Shown here: piece by piece, positions 1 to 6,257 of the stretch | How positions within the stretch are numbered: position 1 is the first letter of the stretch | How the letters are laid out: each line of letters starts with the position of its first letter | Source: Candidatus Njordarchaeum guaymasense | GTDB taxonomy: Archaea; Asgardarchaeota; Njordarchaeia; Njordarchaeales; Njordarchaeaceae | Reading direction: 5' to 3' | DNA: 6,257 nt | NCBI GenBank assembly: GCA_030587605.1 | Contig: JAUQYT010000342.1 | Span: 1-6,257 of the forward strand | Made by a program: the position numbers and the translations under genes | The notes under the pieces: generated by a model | What the model was told of the DNA's origin: nothing | Databases searched by the model: none | What the model saw: the letters and a program-made list of their open reading frames with translations, nothing else

Positions 1-923
1 AACCAGAGGAGAAAGAACAGCGAGGATTTCTCTCTATGACGTACGTAGTCACATGCCAATCCCAAGACCGCGGGCACAGTGAGAAGCCAAATCATCGGGT
101 TCCCAATCCCACGGTACACAACCCGATACCGACGGGGTATGTTCGCAGAATAGTAGGGTATCGGCGTTGGAGTTATCAGCCAATCCCACGGCTGACTTGC
201 GAATGTTGAGGTCACATGAGGTGTCCAAAAGAGGTTCCCCCGAGTCATTCCTAGAAGCGCTGAAAGCGGGTCTATTTGCATCCCTTGCATGAGAAGAAGA
301 ACCCAGAGAGTCAGAGCCACAGAGAGCGCATAGGCCGCTGTTCTCTTTAGAAGAAGTGTGGGTTTCTCGTGGTCAAGGAGCATCATCACAACAAGCACTA
401 TGAATCCAGCGCCCCCTACCAGCTTACACAGTGTTGAAAGGCCCATCGAGACACATGCAAGTGTTCGATTGTTTCTCCAATATAACAGGAAGCCAAGCAG
501 CATGAAAAAGACAAAGAAGATGTCAAGCATAGCGATCGAGCTTTGAACGAAAGCCAAGCTGTCCAAGGCATACAGCGTTGAAGATAATAGCGCGGTGGCT
601 CGGTTCTTCGTGGATCTGCATGCGAGCAGATAGAGAATCCATATCGACAGGACACCGAAAACTATAGGAAAGAATCTCCATCCTACTTCTTGATCTCCGA
701 ACATTGCCATGCTAAAGGCAATGAGATACACGCCAAGCGGAGGATGCCAGATAGGGATCTGGGCCCCCGAGAGGAGAGCTCTGGCCTGCGGCACATAGTG
801 ATACTCATCGAATATCAATTGCCTTTCTGGGATATTGACTATGGCGAAATGTATTAGCAACATCCCCCCCATAATCACGAACACAACTGAAGTGTATCGG
901 TCAAGTCTAGAACGTGAAACCAT
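1..923 (-). CDS. Protein O-mannosyltransferase-like GT-C enzyme (GT39/PMT), 3' end beyond the window
   Basis: Read on the minus strand from ATG at 923, this frame stays open for 307 codons to the left edge, so the C-terminus is missing. An in-frame TGA two codons upstream (929-927) makes 923 the earliest start. PMT hallmarks appear in family order: a hydrophobic helix at about 11-29; the acidic pair D39-E40 in the first external loop, expected catalytic site; HPPLG at 60-64; GWR at 81-83; SIAMLD at 129-134 leading into a membrane helix; SQPWDW at 243-248; and GNPMIW at 274-279, with further helices between. PMT enzymes move mannose from dolichyl-phosphate-mannose to Ser/Thr of exported proteins on the outer side of the membrane. 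Archaeal members are usually about 450-550 aa, so roughly 60% is present. It is last in the visible minus-strand cluster. The GT39 family call is firm; the exact sugar and acceptor are inferred. Confidence 0.88.
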   Translation of the reverse strand, partial: MVSRSRLDRYTSVVFVIMGGMLLIHFAIVNIPERQLIFDEYHYVPQARALLSGAQIPIWHPPLGVYLIAFSMAMFGDQEVGWRFFPIVFGVLSIWILYLLACRSTKNRATALLSSTLYALDSLAFVQSSIAMLDIFFVFFMLLGFLLYWRNNRTLACVSMGLSTLCKLVGGAGFIVLVVMMLLDHEKPTLLLKRTAAYALSVALTLWVLLLMQGMQIDPLSALLGMTRGNLFWTPHVTSTFASQPWDWLITPTPIPYYSANIPRRYRVVYRGIGNPMIWLLTVPAVLGLACDYVRHREKSSLFFLLW

Positions 924-926
924 TCC

Positions 927-1079
927 TCACCATAAACCTCTATTCAAGATTCCTCTGTGAAGCGGAATCTCGGTCGCTGACCATATCCACATGCCTGGAC
1001 AACGTTCACTTCTCGCGCGTGCTACTGCCAGCAAATCACCCATATGCCGACGCTCGTTGAGAACTGGAACGCCAACCAT
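927..1079 (-). CDS. 50-aa ORF with a GT2-like N-terminus; small gene or remnant of a glycosyltransferase
   Basis: ATG at 1079 opens 5 nt after the methyltransferase stop, and the frame ends in TGA 3 nt before the PMT ATG, so it fills almost the whole gap. The first 17 residues (MVGVPVLNERRHMGDLL) resemble the first beta strand and helix of GT2 enzymes, which typically begin V-x-V/I-P-V-x-N-E. The remaining 33 residues (Arg-rich, then WIW, ending RGLW) match nothing I recognise and contain no DxD motif. GT2 enzymes normally exceed 200 aa, so this cannot be an active one. It could be the stub left by an internal deletion of a glycosyltransferase gene, a real small protein, or a chance ORF. The tight packing argues against chance; the lost similarity argues for a remnant. 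No strong ribosome binding site is seen, so translation would probably be coupled to the gene upstream. Confidence 0.35.
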   Translation of the reverse strand: MVGVPVLNERRHMGDLLAVARARSERCPGMWIWSATEIPLHRGILNRGLW

Positions 1080-1084
1080 CGCCT

Positions 1085-1885
1085 TCAAATCTCTGCTTCT
1101 TTTCTCGAGTACACAGCCTTTTCATCTGTCGATTGACAGTCGCGGGCTTTCACCTTAGAAGCAATGATACCTATGGTGCAAGCGAGACTAGGAAAGGATT
1201 TCGCAATGACCCTGTCAATGGTGACGAAAACTCTCCGGGTGACCTTCCGTCCTTGAAGAGCATCTGCGTTTTCGGTTCCCGATATCCCGAGAATCTGGAA
1301 GCCACAGTGTGAGAAGAGAATCTTCAACGTGTGCAGAGTATATGCTCTAATGTGGCCCTGAGGTTTGATTTGCGTGAACATACCGTAATTCATTTCGCTT
1401 CCTGTATCTGGGATATACGGGTTGTACCCAGCCATTAATGCCAGTAGATTGACCCACCAACGCAGGTTCGGCGTGATTAGAATGAGCAGGCCGTCAGTCT
1501 TGAGTACTCTATGAGCTTCTTCCAGAACGTGCTCAGGATTCAATGTGTGCTCTATCACCATAGATGTCAACACGATGTGGAAACACTCCTTAGGAAACGG
1601 TAGATCGTGGAAATCGAGATCAAGCTTATGGAAGTGGATCCCTCTCTCTTGCGCTTCCTCCAAGTATTGGCCTTTGTCCACTCCGAAGAGATCGAGGGAG
1701 ATCTGATGTTCCTTCAGGATTTCTCTGAACCATATTAGTGGCACTCCAGCTCCACATCCGATATCGAGACATGACAGTTTCTGCACCGCCCTACCGTGAC
1801 TGAGGGAGAAGATGTGGGGCATACTTTTCAGAAAGACGTCATGACATCTCTCGACTTTGCCGCCGCATGTCTTGCGTTCAGACAC
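1085..1885 (-). CDS. Class I SAM-dependent methyltransferase (Methyltransf_11 type)
   Basis: A complete 266-aa soluble protein starting at GTG 1885. Motif I, LDIGCGAGVP at 40-49, is the glycine-rich S-adenosylmethionine loop. Acidic D70 in FGVDKG (67-72) should hold the ribose hydroxyls. KLDLDFHDLPF at 87-97 is the region around the adenine contact. VLTSMVIEHTLNP at 105-117 is motif II, with the family's typical IEH, and VLKTDGLLILITPN at 127-140 is motif III. The C-terminal part keeps the usual GHIRAYTLHTLKILFSHCGF pattern at 177-196. This architecture is common in surface-polysaccharide and glycan clusters, where such enzymes methylate a sugar or another small group; the acceptor cannot be deduced. 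It lies 25 nt after the 943-aa GT-C gene, likely in the same transcript. The GTG has only a poor GGCAGG-like sequence upstream, so translational coupling is plausible; the next in-frame ATG is residue 22, which would cut into the fold's start. Confidence 0.9.
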   Translation of the reverse strand: MSERKTCGGKVERCHDVFLKSMPHIFSLSHGRAVQKLSCLDIGCGAGVPLIWFREILKEHQISLDLFGVDKGQYLEEAQERGIHFHKLDLDFHDLPFPKECFHIVLTSMVIEHTLNPEHVLEEAHRVLKTDGLLILITPNLRWWVNLLALMAGYNPYIPDTGSEMNYGMFTQIKPQGHIRAYTLHTLKILFSHCGFQILGISGTENADALQGRKVTRRVFVTIDRVIAKSFPSLACTIGIIASKVKARDCQSTDEKAVYSRKEAEI

Positions 1886-1910
1886 GACTGTCAGGCCTGC
1901 CGTTCAACTT

Positions 1911-4742
1911 CTAGATCGGTCTGGCCTTTCTGATTGTGATCCCGCTCTTTCTCTTGTTTGAGAGGCCTGACACATTATGTGTCAGTCGAATGTCTATGCG
2001 ATTCGTTGGCAATATCGCCATCAAGAATGAGATCATCAAAGTCATGAGGGAGACACTTCTTCCAAAGGAGTATAACTTGGTTGGAGAATAGCAGAGCTCT
2101 ACATCGAAGCGTCCAGTTTCGTTGACATACCATCCATTGGCAAACCAGTTCACGAGGAAATGACGGTGCAAGATCTCCCTCTTCGATCCATTTCTCACTA
2201 CGTAACCTTCCCAGAATGGGTCGTAATTCTGTCCTAGAATCACGATGAAAGGCGACATAGACTGATCAACATGCACCACATACATATCTGGAGTTGCCTT
2301 GGTAATCCTGAAATTCCCTTTAACATCATGAGATAGATCAAATGAGGAATCTGAGATGACTGTTTCCGAAAAGTCGATTCTGAGAGAAAGTATCTCCAAA
2401 ACGCCGCGATCAAATGCAGGGCTGGTTAAGGTTTTCTGAGAGATATAGACATCATGAATCGGCCCCCGTACTTCAAATATGTCGATTGGTCCAAACGTCT
2501 GTACCTTCAGCAAGCCATGCGCTTCAAGGAACCTTGCAACAAAGCCTGAATTTGGTTCCACTATCCCCATTACCACCGAACCGTGTACGTCATGTCTAAC
2601 GACGACATACTTGATGCCCAGCAATCTGAGGGCATTCACATACTGATACCCTATTACCCTTGGCTCCGAGTGACCAGCTCCAACAGGCTCTACGACTATA
2701 CATTCGACATCTCCAAGGGCGTCAAACCATATTCTCGGCCTGACCACGTCTCTCCTGCCAAGAAACAAATCGACGAGAAAGGTATGTGTCTGGTTGTCAC
2801 TATACGCATGATAGATGAAAGTGCGCAGAGGTGCTATTTTGGGCTCGTACCGTTCGTCTATGGTCAGAAACTCTACCCCAACATGGCCTACTTTGGATTT
2901 TGCCAAGAAAGTGATGCTCAGTCGGCCCCCCCGTTCCGAATGAAACTCATAAGGCAGATAGCGACCATCACTTGACGCGCCATTCGTGAACAACAACTTC
3001 GGAACGATGAAACCGCCATAATCCAAGCCCAGAAGTTCGTGCAAGGCGCCTCCGCTTAAGAAATCCTGCTCGGAGCGCAAGCATGTAACGAGATGCAACA
3101 GAGGATTTGTTTTATCACCCAGAGTAGCCGCAATCGTGGATGACGTGCCCACAAATTGCTTTGAAGCAGATAGAGATAGTATCTGTCTTGCTGCGTATGA
3201 GTATGTTTGATGAGTTACATTGGTCAGGGTCTCTGTTGAGGGCAATACTAGTACTTTTCCATCAGCTAGAGAGTTCAGATATTCAGCAGCGTTCATCTCG
3301 TATGGAGGAAGCTTGACTTCGGCACTCAGATTAGAGATTCCTGCAACCGAGCGAACGGGATTGAATCGAGGGACGAACCGCCCTGTAACAAGTGGTAAGG
3401 AAGTGACAAGTGGAGTAACAAGAAAAGCAAGCAGAGCGAGCATGCGAAGACATGCAAGAATTCTTGTGTAGCACATTGTCTGGCGCTTTCGACAAAGAGC
3501 GACACCTTCGCCCACAACGATGCTGATGACCTCAGCACCATGTGAAAACAGTATGCTAAGAAGAAATACGTACGCGAGCCCAAAAACAGCCCATGGATCG
3601 TTGAGCACAACCAGCAGAGGCACAGCTGTGTATAGCGCGACATAGAAATCCTGAACTAGCGGCAGATGGGTCACCGATATGCAGCCAACATATGTGATCA
3701 GGAGAAGGGAGAACACCAAGAGTGCCTTGACTGATCTACGTTGAAAGATAGGGGCTAGGGAAACAGCCATGGGAACAGAGAGCAAGGCTCTGACGAATGG
3801 TGATTCATAGAAATATGAAAGCGTTGGGCGAACCCCTTCCAGGGAGAGATTGGACATGCCTACAATTTGCATCGTGTTAAGTGGAGTCGCCATGGCTGTT
3901 CGTATCTTTAGTGGGAACACGTAGCTTGTACCTTTAGGTAGGGTGTATGAAGCATGTGGGACTATTAGCGAGAGAAGTACGGGCAGCCAGAAGTATGCAG
4001 TCAGTAACAATGAGCACAATACTGGAGTAAGTAGCAGGACAGATCTAGTCCGCGCTGCAGGAAGAGACAGGAAAGCAACAAGAATGATTACGAGGATTAG
4101 AATGGATACCCCAATGAGATTCTTGATACCTGACATGAAGACCAGCAGCATATTGATTGAGAACGCAAGGTCCCAGATGATGACACGCCTCAAATCGACA
4201 CTTGTGTGGCTGAGTTCATTCCGAAGTGATAGCATGCAGTAGACCGCCAGGGGCAAAGCAGGCAGTGAAAAGCATGTCTGTGGATAATACAGCCATGTGT
4301 AGATCATAGCGTAAGGGTTATACATGTAGAGAAGAGCCCCCGCCATCACAGGTACTCGTGTGAGAGATCTCTTGAAGATGTCCTCCGAGAACCGCATGAA
4401 AGCGAAATAGGAAGCTACGCCGCTTGCGGCAAGAGTTGTGAAATAGATAGTCTTTTGACACATATACAGTGGCAGACCTAGGAGTCCCATAAACCAGTAG
4501 ATGGCCGAAGTCAATATGACATTCGTACTGGAGTTCAATCCTCCCAGGTTCTCTTCCAACCAAGCGCTCGAATACTTCTCTATTAGAATGCGTGCATCAA
4601 AAGGAAGCCAAGCATCCCAGAAATATATGATGCAGCCTTCATCGAACATGAAATGAATAGTAAGCAACGAGATACTGAGAATAAAGGCTACGGCCACGGT
4701 ATCTTGCTTCCAGCCCTTGGCGAATCCAGGTATTAGGCCCAA
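1911..4742 (-). CDS. Large multi-spanning GT-C/YfhO-like membrane glycosyltransferase, substrate unknown
   Basis: A 943-aa protein beginning with TTG at 4742. It is the only usable start before the first helix: an in-frame TGA lies two codons upstream (4748-4746), and GGAG sits 9 nt before the TTG. About 12-14 membrane segments occupy residues 14-452, including about 14-31, 73-92, 97-116, 129-147, 188-228, 234-258, 315-356, 363-400 and 427-452. A hydrophilic, probably external region of about 440 residues follows, then one last helix at about 896-912 and a basic tail. Acidic D34/E35 and D43 after helix 1 are in the position of GT-C catalytic acids. YNPYAM at 141-146 and NDPWAVF at 381-387 recall the aromatic/NP and (R)EP-type motifs of the AftD/DUF3367 arabinofuranosyltransferase-like group. 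The end of the external region (YDPFWEGYV 840-848, VNWFANGWYVNETG 864-877) resembles the C-terminal domain of archaeal YfhO-like proteins. It probably transfers sugars from a lipid-linked donor outside the membrane. The sugar and acceptor are unknown; an arabinose link would be unsupported. Confidence 0.8.
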   Translation of the reverse strand: MGLIPGFAKGWKQDTVAVAFILSISLLTIHFMFDEGCIIYFWDAWLPFDARILIEKYSSAWLEENLGGLNSSTNVILTSAIYWFMGLLGLPLYMCQKTIYFTTLAASGVASYFAFMRFSEDIFKRSLTRVPVMAGALLYMYNPYAMIYTWLYYPQTCFSLPALPLAVYCMLSLRNELSHTSVDLRRVIIWDLAFSINMLLVFMSGIKNLIGVSILILVIILVAFLSLPAARTRSVLLLTPVLCSLLLTAYFWLPVLLSLIVPHASYTLPKGTSYVFPLKIRTAMATPLNTMQIVGMSNLSLEGVRPTLSYFYESPFVRALLSVPMAVSLAPIFQRRSVKALLVFSLLLITYVGCISVTHLPLVQDFYVALYTAVPLLVVLNDPWAVFGLAYVFLLSILFSHGAEVISIVVGEGVALCRKRQTMCYTRILACLRMLALLAFLVTPLVTSLPLVTGRFVPRFNPVRSVAGISNLSAEVKLPPYEMNAAEYLNSLADGKVLVLPSTETLTNVTHQTYSYAARQILSLSASKQFVGTSSTIAATLGDKTNPLLHLVTCLRSEQDFLSGGALHELLGLDYGGFIVPKLLFTNGASSDGRYLPYEFHSERGGRLSITFLAKSKVGHVGVEFLTIDERYEPKIAPLRTFIYHAYSDNQTHTFLVDLFLGRRDVVRPRIWFDALGDVECIVVEPVGAGHSEPRVIGYQYVNALRLLGIKYVVVRHDVHGSVVMGIVEPNSGFVARFLEAHGLLKVQTFGPIDIFEVRGPIHDVYISQKTLTSPAFDRGVLEILSLRIDFSETVISDSSFDLSHDVKGNFRITKATPDMYVVHVDQSMSPFIVILGQNYDPFWEGYVVRNGSKREILHRHFLVNWFANGWYVNETGRFDVELCYSPTKLYSFGRSVSLMTLMISFLMAILPTNRIDIRLTHNVSGLSNKRKSGITIRKARPI

Positions 4743-4751
4743 CTGTCAGGT

Positions 4752-4755
4752 CTCC
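4752..4755 (-). promoter_or_regulatory. Shine-Dalgarno site deciding the TTG start of the 943-aa gene
   Basis: On the minus strand GCGGAGA precedes the TTG; its GGAG core is 9 nt from the start codon, a normal distance for pairing with the end of 16S rRNA. With the in-frame TGA between them, this makes TTG 4742 the preferred start over the internal ATG at residue 32, which would delete the first membrane helix. Confidence 0.5.
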
Positions 4756-4864
4756 GCCACAATCACATTCCACAGTAGTGCCTGCAGCCACGATGCTTGA
4801 TGACATGGCCGTGCCAAAAACGTTTCGTTCAAAAGGGGACTATTCTCACGCGTTGAATGCCTCC

Positions 4865-4870
4865 TTTAAA
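4865..4870. promoter_or_regulatory. TTTAAA element, alternative TATA box for the minus-strand cluster
   Basis: The self-complementary TTTAAA is embedded in GGGATTTAAAGGAGG on the minus strand. As an archaeal TATA box it would place a minus-strand start near 4842, about 100 nt ahead of the TTG at 4742. It is one of only two clearly AT-rich hexamers in the divergent region. Sequence alone cannot tell it from chance. Confidence 0.25.
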
Positions 4871-4908
4871 TCCCAATAGGCCTCCCACATGATCGGTGTA
4901 GGAGCGGG

Positions 4909-4917
4909 CTTTATACC
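4909..4917. promoter_or_regulatory. TATA-like element usable in either direction
   Basis: The plus strand reads CTTTATACC and the minus strand GGTATAAAG, both close to archaeal TATA boxes. If used for the plus strand, transcription would begin near 4937 and leave a leader of about 135 nt before ATG 5074. If used for the minus strand it would begin near 4887, with a leader of about 145 nt before TTG 4742. No convincing purine-rich BRE flanks either side, so direction is undecided. Confidence 0.35.
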
Positions 4918-5073
4918 TAAGTGTGCATGCCACCAATACGCCCATGGAGTCTCAGGCCGTAGCGCGTTCAAAGTCGTTGGCGCATTCTGGAGCAAAATGA
5001 CCATGCAGACCCCCGAGTGGCGGAATCAGACGCGCATGAGAGACGCCCCACGCATGAAAGGAAGTTAACTGCA

Positions 5074-6189
5074 ATGCGTTTGCTATGGCTCAATTGGAGA
5101 GACATAAAACATCCGTGGGCTGGAGGAGCTGAAATCCATCTGCATGAAATCGCCAAGAGGCTCGCGAATGCAGGATATGACATTACTGTTCTTTCAAGCC
5201 ATTTTGGGAATATGCCGAGAGAGGAGTCAATTGACGGGTACAGAGCTGTAAGAGTGGGAGACCATTACAGATACCCCCTTGCGGTACATATGCTGCTCAA
5301 GAATCTGGTTGATGACTATGACGTAGTCATAGAAGACGTAAACAAAGTCCCGATATATGCGCCGCTTAGGCACAGTTCGACCAAAAGAGTATTGACGATT
5401 GTTCACCACTTGAACCGAGCAATATTCTTTGAGGAACTTCCTCTGCCAAAAGCATTGATTGCATATGTACTTGAGACCATGATGCCCTCTATCTATACGA
5501 ATTTCTTCGGCGTGCCAATTGTGGCGGTTTCCGATAGCACGAGAAGAGAGCTTTTGAGCCTCAAGGCTAATCCGAGCAACGTGACCGTTGTTCAAAATGG
5601 AATAGACAACGAGGCCTACAAACCCCTAGCCAATGATCTATGGAAGCAGAAGACAAGCGAACCCACAATAGTCTATTTGGGCCGTCTGAAGAGATACAAG
5701 CAACCGCTTCACGCCATATTTGCTTTCGAGTTGATACAAAAACAGTTCGAGACTGCGAAACTAGTGGTTATAGGGGAGGGCGAAATGCTTCACTCTCTCA
5801 AGGAGACGGTAGCCCTCCACAATGTGCCAAACGTACATTTCACAGGTCACATCAAAGATGCGGAGAAAATCGAATTGTTGAGGAAAGCATGGATCACTCT
5901 ACAGACTTCAAAGAAGGAAGGATGGGGGCTCGGAGTGATTGAAGCCGCCGCTTGCGGGACCCCCAGTGTAGTTTATGATGTGCCGGGGCTTCGGGACTGC
6001 GTCCACAACAAGGTCACCGGTCTGATCGTCAAACCTAGAATCGAGGAACTGGCCTCAACCGCAGTTGCCCTACTCAAAGACGAAGGAGAACTAAGGAGTA
6101 TGAGTGAGTCTGCGCTCGATCACTCCAAGAATTTCGATTGGAACAAAAGTGCCGAGAAGTTTGGAGAAATTCTCGAAGGGTTGTCCTAA
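5074..6189 (+). CDS. GT4-family (GT-B fold) glycosyltransferase
   Basis: A complete 371-aa protein ending in TAA. The frame is open further up, with a GTG at 5017, but ATG 5074 is preferred because the product then starts MRLLWLNWRDIKHPWAGGAE, the typical beginning of this subfamily, and AAGGAAG lies about 10 nt upstream. The 19 extra residues from GTG are charged and unlike the family. N-terminal Rossmann domain: GGAE at 17-20 is the glycine loop near the acceptor/donor cleft, and VSDSTRRELL at 152-161 and VVQNGID at 172-178 mark its end. C-terminal Rossmann domain: YLGRLKRYKQ at 201-210 carries R204 and K209, expected to bind donor phosphates. EGWGLGVIE at 282-290 is the E-x7-E motif, followed by ACGTPSVV at 293-300 and GLRDCV at 305-310. 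It should transfer a sugar from a nucleotide donor with retention of configuration in the cytoplasm. The specific sugar is unknown. No membrane helix is seen. It is transcribed divergently from the membrane glycosyltransferase cluster. Confidence 0.92.
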   Translation: MRLLWLNWRDIKHPWAGGAEIHLHEIAKRLANAGYDITVLSSHFGNMPREESIDGYRAVRVGDHYRYPLAVHMLLKNLVDDYDVVIEDVNKVPIYAPLRHSSTKRVLTIVHHLNRAIFFEELPLPKALIAYVLETMMPSIYTNFFGVPIVAVSDSTRRELLSLKANPSNVTVVQNGIDNEAYKPLANDLWKQKTSEPTIVYLGRLKRYKQPLHAIFAFELIQKQFETAKLVVIGEGEMLHSLKETVALHNVPNVHFTGHIKDAEKIELLRKAWITLQTSKKEGWGLGVIEAAACGTPSVVYDVPGLRDCVHNKVTGLIVKPRIEELASTAVALLKDEGELRSMSESALDHSKNFDWNKSAEKFGEILEGLS

Positions 6190-6219
6190 TGAACTGGACT
6201 ACGGAGATAACAAAGGCTA

Positions 6220-6257
6220 ATGATTGCTGGTGCGAGAGCCGTCATGGATGAGGTTAG
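6220..6257 (+). CDS. Possible start of a downstream gene, cut by the window edge
   Basis: ATG 6220 opens a frame of 12 codons (beginning MIAGARAVMDEV) that runs off the right edge, with an AAAGG 3 nt upstream and an in-frame TAA at 6208-6210. It is 30 nt after the GT4 stop, an operon-like distance. The piece is too short to identify or to exclude chance; another ATG overlapping the GT4 stop (6189) gives only 20 codons. Confidence 0.2.
   Translation, partial: MIAGARAVMDEV

Larger units (their letters stand above)
4743..5073. other. Divergent intergenic region between the minus-strand cluster and the GT4 gene
   Basis: This is the only long non-coding stretch. It separates the TTG start at 4742 (minus) from the favoured ATG at 5074 (plus). 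It holds two AT-rich TATA-like elements, described separately, and a 23-codon plus-strand ORF at 4997-5068 preceded by TGGAG (4989-4993). A strong GGAGG on the minus strand (plus CCTCC at 4860-4864) is followed only by a six-codon GTG frame, so it serves no visible gene. I see no tRNA, structured RNA, long repeat or bacterial -35/-10 pair. Confidence 0.6.

Noticed and set aside
416..655. 79-codon minus-strand ORF inside the PMT region
   Set aside because: It is out of frame with the PMT-like protein, which shows clear family motifs across the same bases; it is a shadow.
2583..2975. 130-codon plus-strand ORF opposite the large GT-C gene
   Set aside because: It lies fully antisense to the external region of the 943-aa protein, shows no family motif and has no Shine-Dalgarno site; treated as a shadow.
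4831..4867. Possible hairpin between AAAAGGGG and CCTCCTTT
   Set aside because: One mismatch, one wobble pair and a loop of about 20 nt make it too weak to call a terminator or riboswitch.
5017..5073. N-terminal extension of the GT4 protein from GTG 5017
   Set aside because: The 19 extra residues are charged and unlike the family, whose members begin at the MRLLWLNWRD-type sequence; the downstream ATG has a better-placed purine-rich site.
5316..5332. Inverted repeat CTATGAC-GTA-GTCATAG, with a related string near 34-51
   Set aside because: It encodes ordinary GT4 residues (YDVVIE), and shared 10-mers are expected many times by chance in a window this long; no regulatory position.
5227..5595. 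122-codon minus-strand ORF opposite the GT4 gene
   Set aside because: It is antisense to conserved GT4 sequence and its composition looks like reverse translation noise.

Overview
The window looks like a piece of an archaeal chromosome devoted to cell-surface glycan assembly. The archaeal assignment is inference. It rests on moderate base composition, frequent AGA/AGG arginine codons, AT-rich TATA-like elements (not bacterial -35/-10 pairs) in the one real intergenic region, GTG and TTG starts, and protein types common in archaeal glycosylation loci: a PMT-type mannosyltransferase, a large GT-C/YfhO-like membrane protein, a WxNWRDIKHPxAGGAE-type GT4 enzyme and a Methyltransf_11-type enzyme. 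I cannot name a genus or phylum from the sequence alone.

Layout. A minus-strand cluster runs right to left from about 4742 to beyond the left edge. It contains a 943-aa multi-spanning GT-C/YfhO-like protein (4742-1911), a 266-aa class I SAM methyltransferase (1885-1085), a 50-codon ORF whose first residues look like the start of a GT2 glycosyltransferase (1079-927), and the first 307 codons of a protein O-mannosyltransferase-like GT39 enzyme (923 to the left edge, open-ended). Gaps are 25, 5 and 3 nt, so co-transcription is likely. On the plus strand, a complete GT4 glycosyltransferase (best start 5074, end 6189) is divergently oriented. The 4743-5073 intergenic region holds TATA-like candidates for both directions. 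After 6189 only the possible first codons of a next gene are visible.

Working together (inference). The GT4 enzyme would add a sugar from a nucleotide-sugar donor on the cytoplasmic face, and the methyltransferase could modify or cap a sugar. The two GT-C proteins would use lipid-phosphate sugar donors on the outer face of the membrane: the PMT-like one on protein Ser/Thr, the 943-aa one on an unknown acceptor, perhaps using its roughly 440-residue external region. Substrates cannot be read from the sequence.

The most notable points are the small ORF wedged between the methyltransferase and the PMT gene, the large GT-C protein of unknown substrate, a perfect 19-bp dyad near the end of its gene, and a short Shine-Dalgarno-preceded upstream ORF ahead of the GT4 gene. 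I found no CRISPR array, insertion sequence, rRNA or tRNA.
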